NCBI RefSeq assembly: GCF_002795405.1
Contig: NZ_PHGZ01000005.1
Span: 1 to 40,330 of the forward strand
Length of the DNA: 40,330 bases
Source of the DNA: Caviibacterium pharyngocola
GTDB lineage: Bacteria > Pseudomonadota > Gammaproteobacteria > Enterobacterales > Pasteurellaceae
Direction: 5' to 3'
Below, piece by piece: positions 8,808-18,637 of this stretch; the stretch's first letter is position 1, and each line of letters begins with the position of its first letter. Made by a program: the position numbers and the translations under genes. The notes beneath the pieces are model-generated. The model did not search any database. It saw only the letters and a list, made by a program, of their open reading frames with translations, and had not been told where the DNA came from.

Positions 8808-9995
8808 ATGACTGATATCAATGTTGTTCTCGCGGAACTGAAGCGCGGTACCGATCAAATCTTTTCGGAACAAGATTTAATCGAAAAACTCAAAGAAAAT
8901 CGTCCGCTCAGAATTAAATTAGGTGCGGATCCTACTGCGCCGGATATTCACTTAGGCCATACCGTCGTATTAAACAAATTGCGCCAATTCCAAAATTTCG
9001 GTCACGAAGTGATCTTCTTGATCGGCGATTTCACCGCCACCGTCGGCGATCCTTCCGGTAAAAACGCCACTCGCCCACCGCTTTCGCGCGAAGATGTGTT
9101 GCGCAATGCGGAAACCTATAAAGAACAAATCTTCAAAATTTTAGATCCGCAAAAAACCCGTATCGTATTCAACTCCGATTGGTTGGGCGAATTGGGTACT
9201 GTCGGGATGATTCGTTTGGCGTCTAACTACACCGTTGCGCGAATGTTAGAACGTGATGACTTCAAAAAACGCTTTAGCAATAATCAATCCATCGCCATTC
9301 ACGAATTTATTTATCCGTTGTTGCAAGGCTACGATTCCGTGCATTTGAAAGCGGACGTCGAACTCGGCGGCACCGACCAAACCTTCAATTTATTGATCGG
9401 TCGCGAATTACAAAAATCCGACGGTCAAAAACCGCAAGTAGCAATGACTTTACCGCTTTTAGTGGGCTTGGACGGTGAGAAAAAAATGTCTAAATCCTTA
9501 GGCAACTATATCGGCGTCAGCGACGAACCGAACGAAATGTTCGGCAAAGTAATGTCGATTTCCGACGAATTAATGTGGGATTGGTATGATTTATTGTCTT
9601 TCCGTCCATTAGCCGAAATCGCGCAATTTAAACAAGATGTAGCAAACGGCGCTAATCCGCGTGATGTGAAAGTGTTGTTAGCGAAAGAAATTATCGCACG
9701 TTTCCACAGCGAAGCCGCCGCCGATGCCGCAGAACAAGAATTTATCAATCGTTTCCAAAAAGGCGCGTTGCCGGACGAAATGCCGGAATTTACCTTTGAA
9801 GGCGAAATCGGTTTGGCAAACTTGTTAAAAGAAGCCGGCTTAGTCGGTTCCACCTCCGAAGCGATCCGTATGGTTCAGCAAGGCGGCGTAAAAATTAACG
9901 GTGAAAAAGTCGATGATGCTAAACTCACCGTCAGCACCTCCACCGCCGTTTATCAGGTTGGCAAACGCAAATTTGCGCGCGTTACCGTTAAATAA
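8808..9995 (+). CDS. tyrS: Tyrosyl-tRNA synthetase
   Basis: 395 aa. It has the HIGH-type motif HLGH (48-51), KMSKS (226-230) and a C-terminal S4 RNA-binding domain (about 330-392, [18 protein letters not shown]). This is a class I enzyme charging tRNA-Tyr in the cytoplasm. It is shorter than E. coli TyrS (424 aa) and resembles the form used in Haemophilus and some Gram-positives (TyrZ-like). An AGGAA RBS precedes the ATG. It diverges from the pst operon; two hairpins follow. Confidence 0.97.
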   Translation: MTDINVVLAELKRGTDQIFSEQDLIEKLKENRPLRIKLGADPTAPDIHLGHTVVLNKLRQFQNFGHEVIFLIGDFTATVGDPSGKNATRPPLSREDVLRNAETYKEQIFKILDPQKTRIVFNSDWLGELGTVGMIRLASNYTVARMLERDDFKKRFSNNQSIAIHEFIYPLLQGYDSVHLKADVELGGTDQTFNLLIGRELQKSDGQKPQVAMTLPLLVGLDGEKKMSKSLGNYIGVSDEPNEMFGKVMSISDELMWDWYDLLSFRPLAEIAQFKQDVANGANPRDVKVLLAKEIIARFHSEAAADAAEQEFINRFQKGALPDEMPEFTFEGEIGLANLLKEAGLVGSTSEAIRMVQQGGVKINGEKVDDAKLTVSTSTAVYQVGKRKFARVTVK

Positions 9996-10002
9996 TCCGT
10001 CA

Positions 10003-10026
10003 GGACGCTGCGTGCGTCCTTTTTTC
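10003..10026 (+). terminator. tyrS terminator
   Basis: GGACGC / GCGTCC stem with a 5-nt loop followed by a run of T residues, 8 bases after the tyrS stop. Confidence 0.85.
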
Positions 10027-10039
10027 AATATATTCTTGC

Positions 10040-10058
10040 GGACGCACGAGCTGCGTCC
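10040..10058 (+). repeat. Second hairpin with the same arms as the tyrS terminator
   Basis: GGACGCA-CGAGC-TGCGTCC, 14 bases downstream of the terminator T tract and 22 bases before scrK. It reuses the GGACGC/GCGTCC arms but has no T tract. It may be a duplicated palindrome or a leader structure of scrK mRNA. Confidence 0.6.
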
Positions 10059-10079
10059 TTACACAACAAGGAAAATACT

Positions 10080-11003
10080 ATGTCAAAAATTTGGGTTTTA
10101 GGTGATGCGGTCGTCGATTTAATTCCCGACGGCGAACAACATTATTTACGTTGCGCGGGCGGTGCGCCGGCAAATGTTGCCGTCGGTGTAGCACGTTTAG
10201 GCGGTGAAAGCGCGTTCATCGGTCGCGTCGGGTTGGATCCTTTGGGCGAATTTATGCAACAAACGTTGCAAGCGGAAAACGTGAACACGGATTTTATGCA
10301 CCTTGATCCGCAACAACGTACCTCCACCGTGGTCGTCGGTTTAACCAACGGCGAACGCAGCTTCACCTTTATGGTCAATCCAAGTGCGGATCAATTTTTA
10401 GAAGTTTCCGATTTACCGACCTTCCAAGCGGGCGAATGGCTACACTGCTGCTCTATCGCGTTAATCAACGAACCGACCCGCAGCGCCACGTTAACGGCGA
10501 TGAAAAATATTCGTCTCGCCGGCGGAAAAGTGTCTTTCGATCCGAACTTGCGCGAAAGCTTGTGGAAAAGCATTGACGAAATGAAACAAGTGGTAATGCA
10601 AGCCGTCGCCCTTGCCGATGTATTGAAGTTTTCGGAAGAAGAATTGACGTTACTCACCGACACCGACAGCTTAGAAAAAGCGTTTGAAAAAATCACCGCA
10701 CTTTATCCGGAAAAATTGATTATCGTCACGCTGGGCAAAGAAGGTGCCTTATATCATTTGAACGGTCAAAAAGCGGTAATTGCCGGCAAAGCGCTACAAC
10801 CCGTCGATACCACAGGCGCGGGCGATGCCTTTGTAGGCGGCTTACTCGCCGGTTTGTCACAAAATGCCGATTGGCAACAAAACGACGTCTTAGTTCGCAT
10901 TATTCGCCAAGCCAACGCGTGCGGCGCATTAGCCACCACGGCAAAAGGCGCGATGTCGGCACTGCCGAATCAAGCGCAATTAGCGGCATTTTTAGCCGAT
11001 TAA
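10080..11003 (+). CDS. scrK: Fructokinase (PfkB family)
   Basis: 307 aa, the length of enterobacterial ScrK. It begins MSKIWVLGDAVVDLIPDG; the first PfkB signature is AGGAPANVAVGVARLGG (about 27-43) and the second is DTTGAGDAFVGG with catalytic base D249. It phosphorylates fructose with ATP to fructose-6-phosphate in the cytoplasm. AAGGAAAA precedes the ATG. scrB follows 70 bases downstream, so the pair converts sucrose-6-phosphate to glucose-6-phosphate and fructose-6-phosphate. An uptake signal lies inside the gene (10695-10703). Confidence 0.95.
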   Translation: MSKIWVLGDAVVDLIPDGEQHYLRCAGGAPANVAVGVARLGGESAFIGRVGLDPLGEFMQQTLQAENVNTDFMHLDPQQRTSTVVVGLTNGERSFTFMVNPSADQFLEVSDLPTFQAGEWLHCCSIALINEPTRSATLTAMKNIRLAGGKVSFDPNLRESLWKSIDEMKQVVMQAVALADVLKFSEEELTLLTDTDSLEKAFEKITALYPEKLIIVTLGKEGALYHLNGQKAVIAGKALQPVDTTGAGDAFVGGLLAGLSQNADWQQNDVLVRIIRQANACGALATTAKGAMSALPNQAQLAAFLAD

Positions 11004-11073
11004 TCTGCAAGACGGGCAAATATGTCCGTCTTAATTTTCACTCCCGCCATATTAACCGCTAAGGGGATCTGCG

Positions 11074-12528
11074 ATGATTATTTTTAACAACGGTAAATAC
11101 AAAAGCATTTATGCCGCCGAACAAAATGAATTAGCTCAAATTGCTGAAACGGTTGCGCAAGATAAAGACTTCCGCCCTATTTATCACCTTGCACCGCCGA
11201 CCGGCTTGTTGAACGATCCGAACGGATTGGTGTTTGACGGTGAAAAATATCATTTATTTTATCAATGGTATCCTTTCGACGCCTTGCACGGAATGAAACA
11301 CTGGAAACATTTCACCACGCAAGATTTTCAAACCTTCCGTGCCGCAGATGATTTGGTGCCTTGCGAATTATTCGAAAGCCACGGCTGCTATTCCGGCGGC
11401 GCATTGTTGGTCGGCGATAAAATTGCCGTATTTTATACCGGCAATACTCGTCGCCCGAGCGACAACCAACGCGTGCCTTATCAAAATCTGGCAATTTTTA
11501 CCAAAGAAGGCAAATTATTAAGCAAACGCCCATTAATTGAAAACGCACCGCAAGGCTATACGGAACACGTTCGCGATCCAAAACCGTTCTTCACTGCGGA
11601 AGGCAAAATCCGCTTTATTTGCGGCGCGCAACGTGAAAATTTAACCGGAACAGCGATTGTGTTCGAAATGGATAATTTGGACGATACGCCACGTTTATTA
11701 GGCGAATTGACCTTGCCGGCATTTGATAATCAAAATGTCTTTATGTGGGAATGTCCAGATTTATTTAAGCGTTCGCACGAAGAAAAAGATGTCTTTATTT
11801 GGTCACCACAAGGCAAAGCACGCGAACAGGAACAATTCCAAAATAATTATCACGCCGCTTATGCCGTGGGAAAATTAGACAATTTGCACTTCACTGCCGA
11901 GCATATTGCAGAACTGGATCAAGGTTTTGATTTTTATGCGCCGCAAACCTTCTACAATACGCAAACCACAATGTTCGGTTGGATCGGCTTGCCGGATTTA
12001 ACCTATCCGACGGATCGCTACAAATGGCATTCGATGCTCACAATGCCGCGCGCATTGCGTTTGGTGGATGATCAACTTTATCAACAACCGATCACGGAAA
12101 TTTATCAAAATATGACCGCACTTCAATCGATATCAGTGACGGAAACAACGGAAATCCCGAATTTGGATCGCGCTTATTTAACCTTTGATGCAGAAAATCG
12201 TCCGTTTAAACTTTCGTTTTTCCATAACACGCAAAACCAACGGCTCACTTTGTCTTACGACGGCGAAACACTTTGTTTAGACCGAAACGCCACGGAACAA
12301 ACGCCGTTAATGGAACAATTCGGCGCACAGCGTTATTGTCACATTCCGAATTTGCATAAAGTAGAAATTTTCTTTGACCGTTCGGTCGCGGAAATCTTCT
12401 TAAACGACGGCGAAAAAGCAATGACCTCTCGCTTTTTCATCGCCGACAGAGAAAATCACCTATCCGCCGAAAATATTTCCACAATTCAAATCGCTTACCC
12501 GCAAGCAATTAAATACGAATCCGCATAA
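11074..12528 (+). CDS. scrB: Sucrose-6-phosphate hydrolase (GH32)
   Basis: 484 aa, with AGGGGATC before the ATG. GH32 beta-propeller motifs: NDPNG with nucleophile D48, RDP at 167-169, and ECPDLF with acid/base E226. The C-terminal beta-sandwich is present (VEIFFDRSVAEIFLNDGE). There is no signal peptide, so it is an intracellular enzyme acting on phosphorylated sucrose, consistent with the adjacent fructokinase. The usual partners scrA (PTS sucrose permease), scrY and scrR are not next to it, so uptake must be encoded elsewhere. It could in principle also accept fructo-oligosaccharides. An uptake signal lies at 12115-12123. Confidence 0.95.
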   Translation: MIIFNNGKYKSIYAAEQNELAQIAETVAQDKDFRPIYHLAPPTGLLNDPNGLVFDGEKYHLFYQWYPFDALHGMKHWKHFTTQDFQTFRAADDLVPCELFESHGCYSGGALLVGDKIAVFYTGNTRRPSDNQRVPYQNLAIFTKEGKLLSKRPLIENAPQGYTEHVRDPKPFFTAEGKIRFICGAQRENLTGTAIVFEMDNLDDTPRLLGELTLPAFDNQNVFMWECPDLFKRSHEEKDVFIWSPQGKAREQEQFQNNYHAAYAVGKLDNLHFTAEHIAELDQGFDFYAPQTFYNTQTTMFGWIGLPDLTYPTDRYKWHSMLTMPRALRLVDDQLYQQPITEIYQNMTALQSISVTETTEIPNLDRAYLTFDAENRPFKLSFFHNTQNQRLTLSYDGETLCLDRNATEQTPLMEQFGAQRYCHIPNLHKVEIFFDRSVAEIFLNDGEKAMTSRFFIADRENHLSAENISTIQIAYPQAIKYESA

Positions 12529-12542
12529 CTGCATTCAAAACC

Positions 12543-12571
12543 AAACGGCCGAATTTCTTCAGCCGTTTTTT
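12543..12571 (+). terminator. scrB terminator
   Basis: AACGGC / GCCGTT stem around a 12-nt loop followed by TTTT, 14 bases after the scrB stop. Confidence 0.8.
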
Positions 12572-12595
12572 GTTTATAAAGGTAGTATAATAGAT

Positions 12596-12625
12596 AAAAA
12601 AAGCGCCCAAATTTGAGCGCTTTTT
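12596..12625. terminator. Bidirectional terminator downstream of rpsO
   Basis: AAAAAGCGC-C-CAAATTTG-A-GCGCTTTTT: a near-perfect palindrome with an A run on one side and a T run on the other. It ends leftward transcription from rpsO and backs up the scrB terminator. Confidence 0.9.
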
Positions 12626-12658
12626 GATAAATTATAATAGGTAAATCGTGATAAAAGA

Positions 12659-12928
12659 TTAGCGACGTAAACCTAAACGAGCGATAGTTTCAGAATATTT
12701 CGCAAGATCAGTACGTTTTAAGTAATCTAAAAGCTTACGACGACGAGAAACCATACGCAATAAACCACGACGACCGTGATGGTCTTTTTTATGCTCTGCG
12801 AAGTGAGCTTGTAAGTGGTTGATTTGTGCAGTTAATAATGCGATTTGAACTTCGGAAGAACCGGTATCTTTTGCATCACGACCAAATTCAGCAACGATTG
12901 CCGCTTTTTTTTCTGTGCTTAGAGACAT
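12659..12928 (-). CDS. rpsO: 30S ribosomal protein S15
   Basis: 89 aa, the standard S15 length, with the family text [20 protein letters not shown] and [20 protein letters not shown]. It binds the central domain of 16S rRNA early in 30S assembly. AGAGGA precedes the ATG. The leader of about 70 bases has a hairpin (TAGC/GCTA arms near 12968-12996) in the place where E. coli S15 autoregulates; the fold is not obviously the same. pnp is not adjacent in this window. Confidence 0.99.
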   Translation of the reverse strand: MSLSTEKKAAIVAEFGRDAKDTGSSEVQIALLTAQINHLQAHFAEHKKDHHGRRGLLRMVSRRRKLLDYLKRTDLAKYSETIARLGLRR

Positions 12929-13006
12929 AATAAAATCCTCTTAAATGAGTTTTGTTAATGATACATCGCTAGCCGATCTCTAATTCAGCTACGACAAGGA
13001 ATGTGA

Positions 13007-13035
13007 ATTTTAAACATTGCGTGGGGAAAATGCAA
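13007..13035 (-). promoter_or_regulatory. rpsO: rpsO promoter
   Basis: On the minus strand TTGCAT (13030-13035), 17-base spacer, TAAAAT (13007-13012). The predicted start is near 13000, giving a leader of about 70 bases. Confidence 0.65.
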
Positions 13036-13104
13036 TAAATATTATTCGGAGCGACCAATTTTATTGTAGTATTAAATCAATTTTGTTCTTAAATAAGGCG
13101 TGAT

Positions 13105-14232
13105 ATGGAACTGAACAAACAAACTGCACAAAAGATTGTCAAACGCGCGATGAATATTATTAAAAATTCCGTCAATGTAATGGATAAAAACGGTATCATT
13201 ATCGCTTCCGGCGATACGTCACGTTTAAATCAAAAACATATCGGTGCAGTATTGGCAATTAGGGATAATCGCGTTATTGAAATTGATGAAGTTTTGGCGA
13301 AAAAATGGAATTTTGAAGCCAAACCCGGCATTAACGTGCCAATTAATTATTTAGGCAATACTTTAGGCGTGGTGGGTATTTCCGGCGAGCCTGATAAAGT
13401 TCGTTCTTACGCAGAACTGGTAAAAATGACGGCGGAATTGATCATCGAACAACAAATTTTATTGGAACAAGAACGTTGGGCATATCGATATAAAGAAGAA
13501 TTTATCTTACATCTTTTAAATGAAAAACAATCCTTACACGAATTAAAACAACAAGCAGCGTTTTTTGATATTGATCTGGATTTACCTTATGTCGTTGCGA
13601 TTATTAAGTTGTGTCAATCCGGTTTCGGGCAACTGCAAGAATTAATTACTTATCTAAATCAACCGCACTTTCACTATCATTCGGCGATTTTATCCCTTAA
13701 CACCGTCGCCGTACTCATCACACCTGAGCAAGCCGATACACAACATCTGAATAAATTATTACCGCCCGGCGTTGACATACATCATTATAAAATTGCGGTA
13801 GGAGCCAATTTAACCAATGAATTTAAGCTGCATTTTTCCTATAAAACCGCTTTAACCACATTAAATTATGGGCAAAAATGTTTCCCGAAACGTAGTTTTT
13901 ATTTCTTTGAACAACATCAACTTCCCGTTTTATTGAATCATCTGAGCGATTCTTGGCAAGCGGAGAAATTGCTGAAACCTCTACAAAATTTATATCAACA
14001 AGATACCAATCGACAGTTAAGAAAAACACTGCAACAATATTTTCTGTCAAATTGTGATCTGAGTCTCACCAGTCAAAAACTATTTATCCATACTAATACG
14101 TTAAGGTATCGGTTAAATAAAATAGAACAACTTACTTCTTTATCTTTCAATAAGATAGACGATCTTTTTATCTTTTATTTAAGCACATTTCTTCAACCTA
14201 ATTTTAGAGAAAATAACAATAAAATAGTCTAA
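13105..14232 (+). CDS. cdaR: CdaR-family sugar diacid transcriptional regulator
   Basis: 375 aa. The N-terminal diacid-recognition domain (about 1-135) reads QKIVKRAMNIIKNSVNVMD and NVPINYLGNTLGVVGISGEP; the C-terminal PucR-type HTH (about 312-345) reads SQKLFIHTNTLRYRLNKIEQ. In E. coli, CdaR activates uptake and breakdown of glucarate, galactarate and glycerate. Here it lies directly upstream of a GntP-family permease and a glycerate kinase, so it probably activates them in response to glycerate or a related acid. The RBS is AAGG. An uptake signal lies at 13662-13670. Confidence 0.92.
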   Translation: MELNKQTAQKIVKRAMNIIKNSVNVMDKNGIIIASGDTSRLNQKHIGAVLAIRDNRVIEIDEVLAKKWNFEAKPGINVPINYLGNTLGVVGISGEPDKVRSYAELVKMTAELIIEQQILLEQERWAYRYKEEFILHLLNEKQSLHELKQQAAFFDIDLDLPYVVAIIKLCQSGFGQLQELITYLNQPHFHYHSAILSLNTVAVLITPEQADTQHLNKLLPPGVDIHHYKIAVGANLTNEFKLHFSYKTALTTLNYGQKCFPKRSFYFFEQHQLPVLLNHLSDSWQAEKLLKPLQNLYQQDTNRQLRKTLQQYFLSNCDLSLTSQKLFIHTNTLRYRLNKIEQLTSLSFNKIDDLFIFYLSTFLQPNFRENNNKIV

Positions 14233-14324
14233 TTGATTAAGATTATTGTTATTTGAAACAAAGTTTTTTTCGTGCAAAACCATAATAATGCAAATGGGAT
14301 CTCAACTAATATAAGGAGTTTTCT

Positions 14325-15701
14325 ATGAGTGGTATTGCATTAATTATCAGCTTTATCATCGCAATTATCATTATGATTTGGATGATAGCGAAACTGAAAG
14401 TTCATCCGTTTTTAGCCCTAATGACCATATCCTTAGCACTGGCATTCATTGCAGGCATAGGTTTGGATAAAATTCCGGCAATTATTGGTGACGGATTCAG
14501 CGGTACATTTAAAAGTATCGGTATCGTCATTATTTTCGGTGCGATTATCGGTACAGTATTAGAAAAAACCGGCGCAGCGTTAAAACTTGCCGATATGGTC
14601 GTGAAAGTTGTCGGACAAAAACATCCTGAAGCAGCAATGCTAATTATGGGCTGGGTAGTCGGTATTCCGGTGTTCTGCGACAGCGGCTTTGTTGTACTCA
14701 ATCCGATTCGTGAAGCTATTCGTAAAAAAATCGCCGCCAATCCGGTCGGAATGGCTGTAGCGCTCAGTGCCGGTTTGTACGCCTCACACGTTTTCATCCC
14801 ACCGACACCGGGTCCAATCGCTGCGGCAGGTGCGGTGGGACTAAGCCATAATTTATTATTAGTGATCGGAATGGGCGTCGTGGTTTCTATTCCCGTATTG
14901 CTCGCGTCTTATCTTTTCGCCAAATACATCGGCAAATCCGTTACACTCTCCGATGAGGACGCCGATGCAGTAATAGAAAAAACTTATGAGCAATTAATTA
15001 AAGAATACGGAAAGTTACCAAGCGGTTTTTTAAGCCTCGCTCCGATTTTTGCGCCGATTTTCTTTATGACCCTAGGTTCCGTTGCGAAAATAATGGGCAT
15101 TGGCGGCGAATTCGGTACTCTATTACAATTCTTAGGTAATCCGATTATTGCCTTAGCGATAGGCGTAGTGTTTGCGGTATTTTTACTCATCGGTTCCAAT
15201 AAAATTGATGAATTCGATGCAATCACTAACGATACCTTAAAACTTGTCGGTCCGATTTTGTTTATTACCGCAGCGGGCGGTGTATTGGGCAAAGTTATTA
15301 TTGAAGCCGGTTTCGTCGAATATATCAAACAAAATGCGCATATTATCAGCGCTGCGGGTATTTTCTTCCCGTTCCTGATTTCCGCCATATTAAAGACTGC
15401 ACAAGGCAGTTCAACAGTGGCAATTATTACTACTGCGTCAATTATGGGAATGTTTAATGCGAACGACTCCTTAATGAACGCCTTGGGATTAACCTCCGAA
15501 ATCGCCGCCGCATTAACGGTTATGGCAATCGCCGCCGGTGCAATGTGCGTTTCTCACGCCAATGACAGTTATTATTGGGTCGTTACCAATTTGACGAAAA
15601 TGACACCGCAACAAGGTTACCGCACGCAAACCACCCTCACCTTTATTATGGGGCTCGTCGGTATCTTAACGGTTTATGTATTATCTTTAGTGCTATTGTA
15701 A
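14325..15701 (+). CDS. GntP-family permease (gluconate/glycerate-type H+ symporter)
   Basis: 458 aa, highly hydrophobic, about 12-14 membrane segments. GntP-family text: MGWVVGIPVFCDSGFVVLNP (about 105-124), SHVFIPPTPGPIAAA and CVSHANDSYYWVVTNLTKM near the C-terminus. GntP transporters take up gluconate, idonate, glycerate or related hydroxy acids with protons. The adjacent glycerate kinase and CdaR make glycerate the likely substrate, but this is inferred from context. TAAGGAG before the ATG; glycerate kinase begins 12 bases after the stop. Confidence 0.92.
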   Translation: MSGIALIISFIIAIIIMIWMIAKLKVHPFLALMTISLALAFIAGIGLDKIPAIIGDGFSGTFKSIGIVIIFGAIIGTVLEKTGAALKLADMVVKVVGQKHPEAAMLIMGWVVGIPVFCDSGFVVLNPIREAIRKKIAANPVGMAVALSAGLYASHVFIPPTPGPIAAAGAVGLSHNLLLVIGMGVVVSIPVLLASYLFAKYIGKSVTLSDEDADAVIEKTYEQLIKEYGKLPSGFLSLAPIFAPIFFMTLGSVAKIMGIGGEFGTLLQFLGNPIIALAIGVVFAVFLLIGSNKIDEFDAITNDTLKLVGPILFITAAGGVLGKVIIEAGFVEYIKQNAHIISAAGIFFPFLISAILKTAQGSSTVAIITTASIMGMFNANDSLMNALGLTSEIAAALTVMAIAAGAMCVSHANDSYYWVVTNLTKMTPQQGYRTQTTLTFIMGLVGILTVYVLSLVLL

Positions 15702-15713
15702 AGGTGAATAATA

Positions 15714-16850
15714 ATGAAAATTCTCATCGCACCGGATTCTTTTAAAGAAAGTTTAACCGCACTTGAGGTCGCTGACGCGATCGAAACGGGATTTAAACGA
15801 ATTTTTCCCGATGCCGATTACCTAAAAATCCCAATGGCGGATGGTGGTGAAGGAACAGTACAATCATTGGTTGACGCCACGAAAGGTAAGCTGTTTGAGG
15901 TTGAAGTGACAGCTCCGCTCGGCAATAAGGTTACGGCATTTTTTGGCATTTCCGGCGACGGACAAAGCGCAATCATAGAAATGGCGGCCGCCTCCGGTTT
16001 ACATTTGGTTCCGCTAGAACATCGTGATCCGCTGAAAACAACCAGTTTCGGCACAGGTGAATTAATCAAAGCGGCACTCGACAAAGGCGTCAGCAAAGTC
16101 ATCCTCGGTATCGGTGGTAGCGCGACAAATGACGGCGGTGTCGGAATGTTGCAAGCCTTAGGCGGACGTTTTCTCAACCGAGAAAATCAACAGATCGCCT
16201 TTGGAGGTTGGCATTTGGCAGAAATCGAACAAATCGATCTCGGAGGACTGGATTCACGTCTCTACAATGTGGAGTTTGAAGTGGCGTGTGACGTTGATAA
16301 CCCGCTATGCGGCGAAAAAGGCGCATCTGCCGTATTCGGTGTACAAAAAGGCGCCACCAAGGAAAGCATTGTCATTTTGGATAATGCCTTGTTGCATTTT
16401 TCCCAAATCGTCGAACAACAATGCCAACTCAATATTCAAGATCACGCAGGCGCCGGTGCAGCGGGCGGAATGGGTGGCGGATTGCTACTTTTACCGAAAG
16501 TGCGGTTAAAATCCGGTGTAAAAATAGTAATCGACAGCCTTAATCTGGCACAGCAAGTTCGAAACGCGGATCTGGTGATCACGGGTGAAGGACGGATGGA
16601 CGGGCAAAGCGCGCACGGAAAAACACCTATCGGCGTAGCACAAACGGCAAAAATGTTTGGTAAGCCGGTTATTGCTATCGTCGGTTGCCTCAGAGAAGAT
16701 TACGAAGTGGTGTATGAAAACGGCATTGATGCCGTCTTTCCAATTATCAGAAAAATTGCTGACTTGGATGAAACCTTGAAATGCGGACGAGAAAATCTCA
16801 TTTCCACCGCGCAAAACATCGCAAGGTTATACCGACTAACGGCACATTAA
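15714..16850 (+). CDS. garK: Glycerate kinase (GarK/GlxK family)
   Basis: 378 aa, full family length. Family text: MKILIAPDSFKESLTALEVA, IPMADGGEGTVQSL, LGIGGSATNDGGVGMLQALG, and ITGEGRMDGQSAHGKTPIGV. It phosphorylates D-glycerate to 2-phosphoglycerate in the GarK class, feeding lower glycolysis. It is 12 bases after the permease and surely co-transcribed. Two uptake signals are inside (15756-15764, 16498-16506). A terminator follows. Confidence 0.95.
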   Translation: MKILIAPDSFKESLTALEVADAIETGFKRIFPDADYLKIPMADGGEGTVQSLVDATKGKLFEVEVTAPLGNKVTAFFGISGDGQSAIIEMAAASGLHLVPLEHRDPLKTTSFGTGELIKAALDKGVSKVILGIGGSATNDGGVGMLQALGGRFLNRENQQIAFGGWHLAEIEQIDLGGLDSRLYNVEFEVACDVDNPLCGEKGASAVFGVQKGATKESIVILDNALLHFSQIVEQQCQLNIQDHAGAGAAGGMGGGLLLLPKVRLKSGVKIVIDSLNLAQQVRNADLVITGEGRMDGQSAHGKTPIGVAQTAKMFGKPVIAIVGCLREDYEVVYENGIDAVFPIIRKIADLDETLKCGRENLISTAQNIARLYRLTAH

Positions 16851-16856
16851 CATAAA

Positions 16857-16885
16857 TAAAGGGCGATATTTTAGCCCTTATTATC
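16857..16885 (+). terminator. Terminator of the glycerate operon
   Basis: AAGGGC / GCCCTT stem with a 9-nt loop then ATTATT, just after the garK stop. The T tract is modest. Confidence 0.65.
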
Positions 16886-16959
16886 CCAATCAAATCTCAC
16901 TATCTTCAATTCAGTCAGTCAAAATCCGACCAATGGATGCAAAAATATTCTCTAGCCAC

Positions 16960-17970
16960 TTAACGATTTTCTACCTCTCGCAACCCAAAATGCCGATAAG
17001 TTCTGGAAGTGGCGATTCGACCACGTGGGGTGCGTTGTAAAAAGCCTTGTTGGATTAAATAAGGTTCAAGGACGTCTTCAATGGTGTCGCGTTCTTCGCC
17101 AATGGCGGCGGCTAGGTTATCTAGTCCGACCGGGCCGCCGTCAAAGCGTTCGATGATGGCTTGTAGTAGTTTGCGATCCATAAAGTCGAATCCTGCTTGA
17201 TCCACATCCAGCATTTTGAGTGCGCTTTTGGCGATAAGTGCGGTGATTTTTCCGCCGTTTTTTACATCGGCATAGTCTCGCACGCGGCGTAATAAACGAT
17301 TTGCGATACGCGGTGTGCCGCGTGAACGACAGGCGATTTCTTGTGCTGCGTCAGGCGCGATTTCTAAATTTAAACAGACCGCACTTCGGCTAACAATAGA
17401 AGTTAAATCTTCCACCGAATAAAATTCCAAGCGCTGCACGATACCGAAACGATCGCGCAAAGGTGAAGTTAAGGAGCCGGCACGTGTAGTCGCACCGACT
17501 AAGGTGAAAGGCGGTAAATCCAGTTTAATCGATCGTGCAGCCGGCCCTTCGCCGATCATAATATCCAGCTGATAATCTTCCATTGCGGGATAAAGCACTT
17601 CTTCGATCGCCGGCGATAAGCGGTGAATCTCATCAATAAACAGCACATCGTGCGGTTCTAAATTCGTCAACATTGCCGCCAAATCGCCCGCTTTTTCCAG
17701 CACCGGACCGGATGTAGTGCGAATGTTCACCCCCATTTCATTCGCCACGATATTTGCCAAAGTGGTTTTGCCCAGTCCCGGCGGGCCGAAAATGAGTAAA
17801 TGATCCAAGGCATCTTGACGCAATTTCGCCGCTTTGATAAAAATTTCCATTTGCTCGCAAACTTGCGGCTGCCCCACATAATCGGCAAGCAATTTCGGGC
17901 GTATCGCGCGATCGATATAATCTTCGTCTAATTTTGCCGTAGCACTAATAATTCTATCCGCTTCAATCAT
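16960..17970 (-). CDS. ruvB: Holliday junction branch migration ATPase RuvB
   Basis: 336 aa, E. coli length. Walker A GPPGLGKT (62-69), Walker B DEIH (113-116), sensor I GATTRAG, sensor II/arginine finger region [16 protein letters not shown], and a C-terminal winged helix ending in [14 protein letters not shown]. As hexameric rings on RuvA it drives branch migration of Holliday junctions. It follows ruvA by 9 bases. Confidence 0.99.
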   Translation of the reverse strand: MIEADRIISATAKLDEDYIDRAIRPKLLADYVGQPQVCEQMEIFIKAAKLRQDALDHLLIFGPPGLGKTTLANIVANEMGVNIRTTSGPVLEKAGDLAAMLTNLEPHDVLFIDEIHRLSPAIEEVLYPAMEDYQLDIMIGEGPAARSIKLDLPPFTLVGATTRAGSLTSPLRDRFGIVQRLEFYSVEDLTSIVSRSAVCLNLEIAPDAAQEIACRSRGTPRIANRLLRRVRDYADVKNGGKITALIAKSALKMLDVDQAGFDFMDRKLLQAIIERFDGGPVGLDNLAAAIGEERDTIEDVLEPYLIQQGFLQRTPRGRIATSRTYRHFGLREVENR

Positions 17971-17979
17971 ATTTCTTTT

Positions 17980-18594
17980 CTACAATGCCGCTTTCAAGGC
18001 TTCGCGAATCAGTTGTTCGCTGGTTAACTCAGGTTTTGCTACTTTTTTCACCATTTTTTCCGCATCCGCTTGCTTATAACCCAGCGCAATTAACGCGGCG
18101 ACGGCGTCCTCAAGTTGCACGCTTACGCCGGATTCTTGTCTGACCGCAGACGGCAAATGCGTGCTTTCTACAAAGAAATCTCCTTGTGAAACACCTTTAA
18201 ACTTGCCTTTTAATTCCACCAACAAGCGCTCTGCAGTTTTCTTGCCGACACCGGGAATTTTCACCAATTTAGATAATTCTTCACGTTCAATCGCATACGC
18301 AAATTCCGCTACCGACATTGCGGACAGAATCGCCAACGCCAGTTTCGGCCCGACGCCGTTGGTTTTAATTAATTCGCGAAATAAAGTGCGGTCTTGTTTA
18401 TGAGAAAATCCGAATAACAAATGCGCATCTTCGCGAATCGCCAAATGCGTGAATAACACCGTTTCTTGTCCGATTTCGGGTAAATCGTAAAAACTGGTCA
18501 TCGGCAATAATAATTCATAACCGACACCTTGAACGTCAAGCAGGATTTCCGGCGGTTGTTTTTCAATTATCACGCCCTTTAAACGACCAATCAT
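17980..18594 (-). CDS. ruvA: Holliday junction DNA-binding subunit RuvA
   Basis: 204 aa. N-terminal OB fold ([20 protein letters not shown]), tandem helix-hairpin-helix motifs ([16 protein letters not shown] and [17 protein letters not shown]), and a C-terminal RuvB-contact domain ([16 protein letters not shown]). GAGGATAAATAACA precedes the ATG. The tetramer clamps the four-way junction and loads RuvB. A LexA box lies 46-61 bases upstream, so ruvAB has its own SOS promoter. Confidence 0.99.
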   Translation of the reverse strand: MIGRLKGVIIEKQPPEILLDVQGVGYELLLPMTSFYDLPEIGQETVLFTHLAIREDAHLLFGFSHKQDRTLFRELIKTNGVGPKLALAILSAMSVAEFAYAIEREELSKLVKIPGVGKKTAERLLVELKGKFKGVSQGDFFVESTHLPSAVRQESGVSVQLEDAVAALIALGYKQADAEKMVKKVAKPELTSEQLIREALKAAL

Positions 18595-18637
18595 TGTTAT
18601 TTATCCTCAATCAATAATTTTCCATAGCATAAAATGA

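Noticed and set aside
8611-8808. Longer PstS start (66 extra residues)
   Set aside because: The extension would cover the Pho box and promoter; a clear signal peptide and RBS mark the shorter start.
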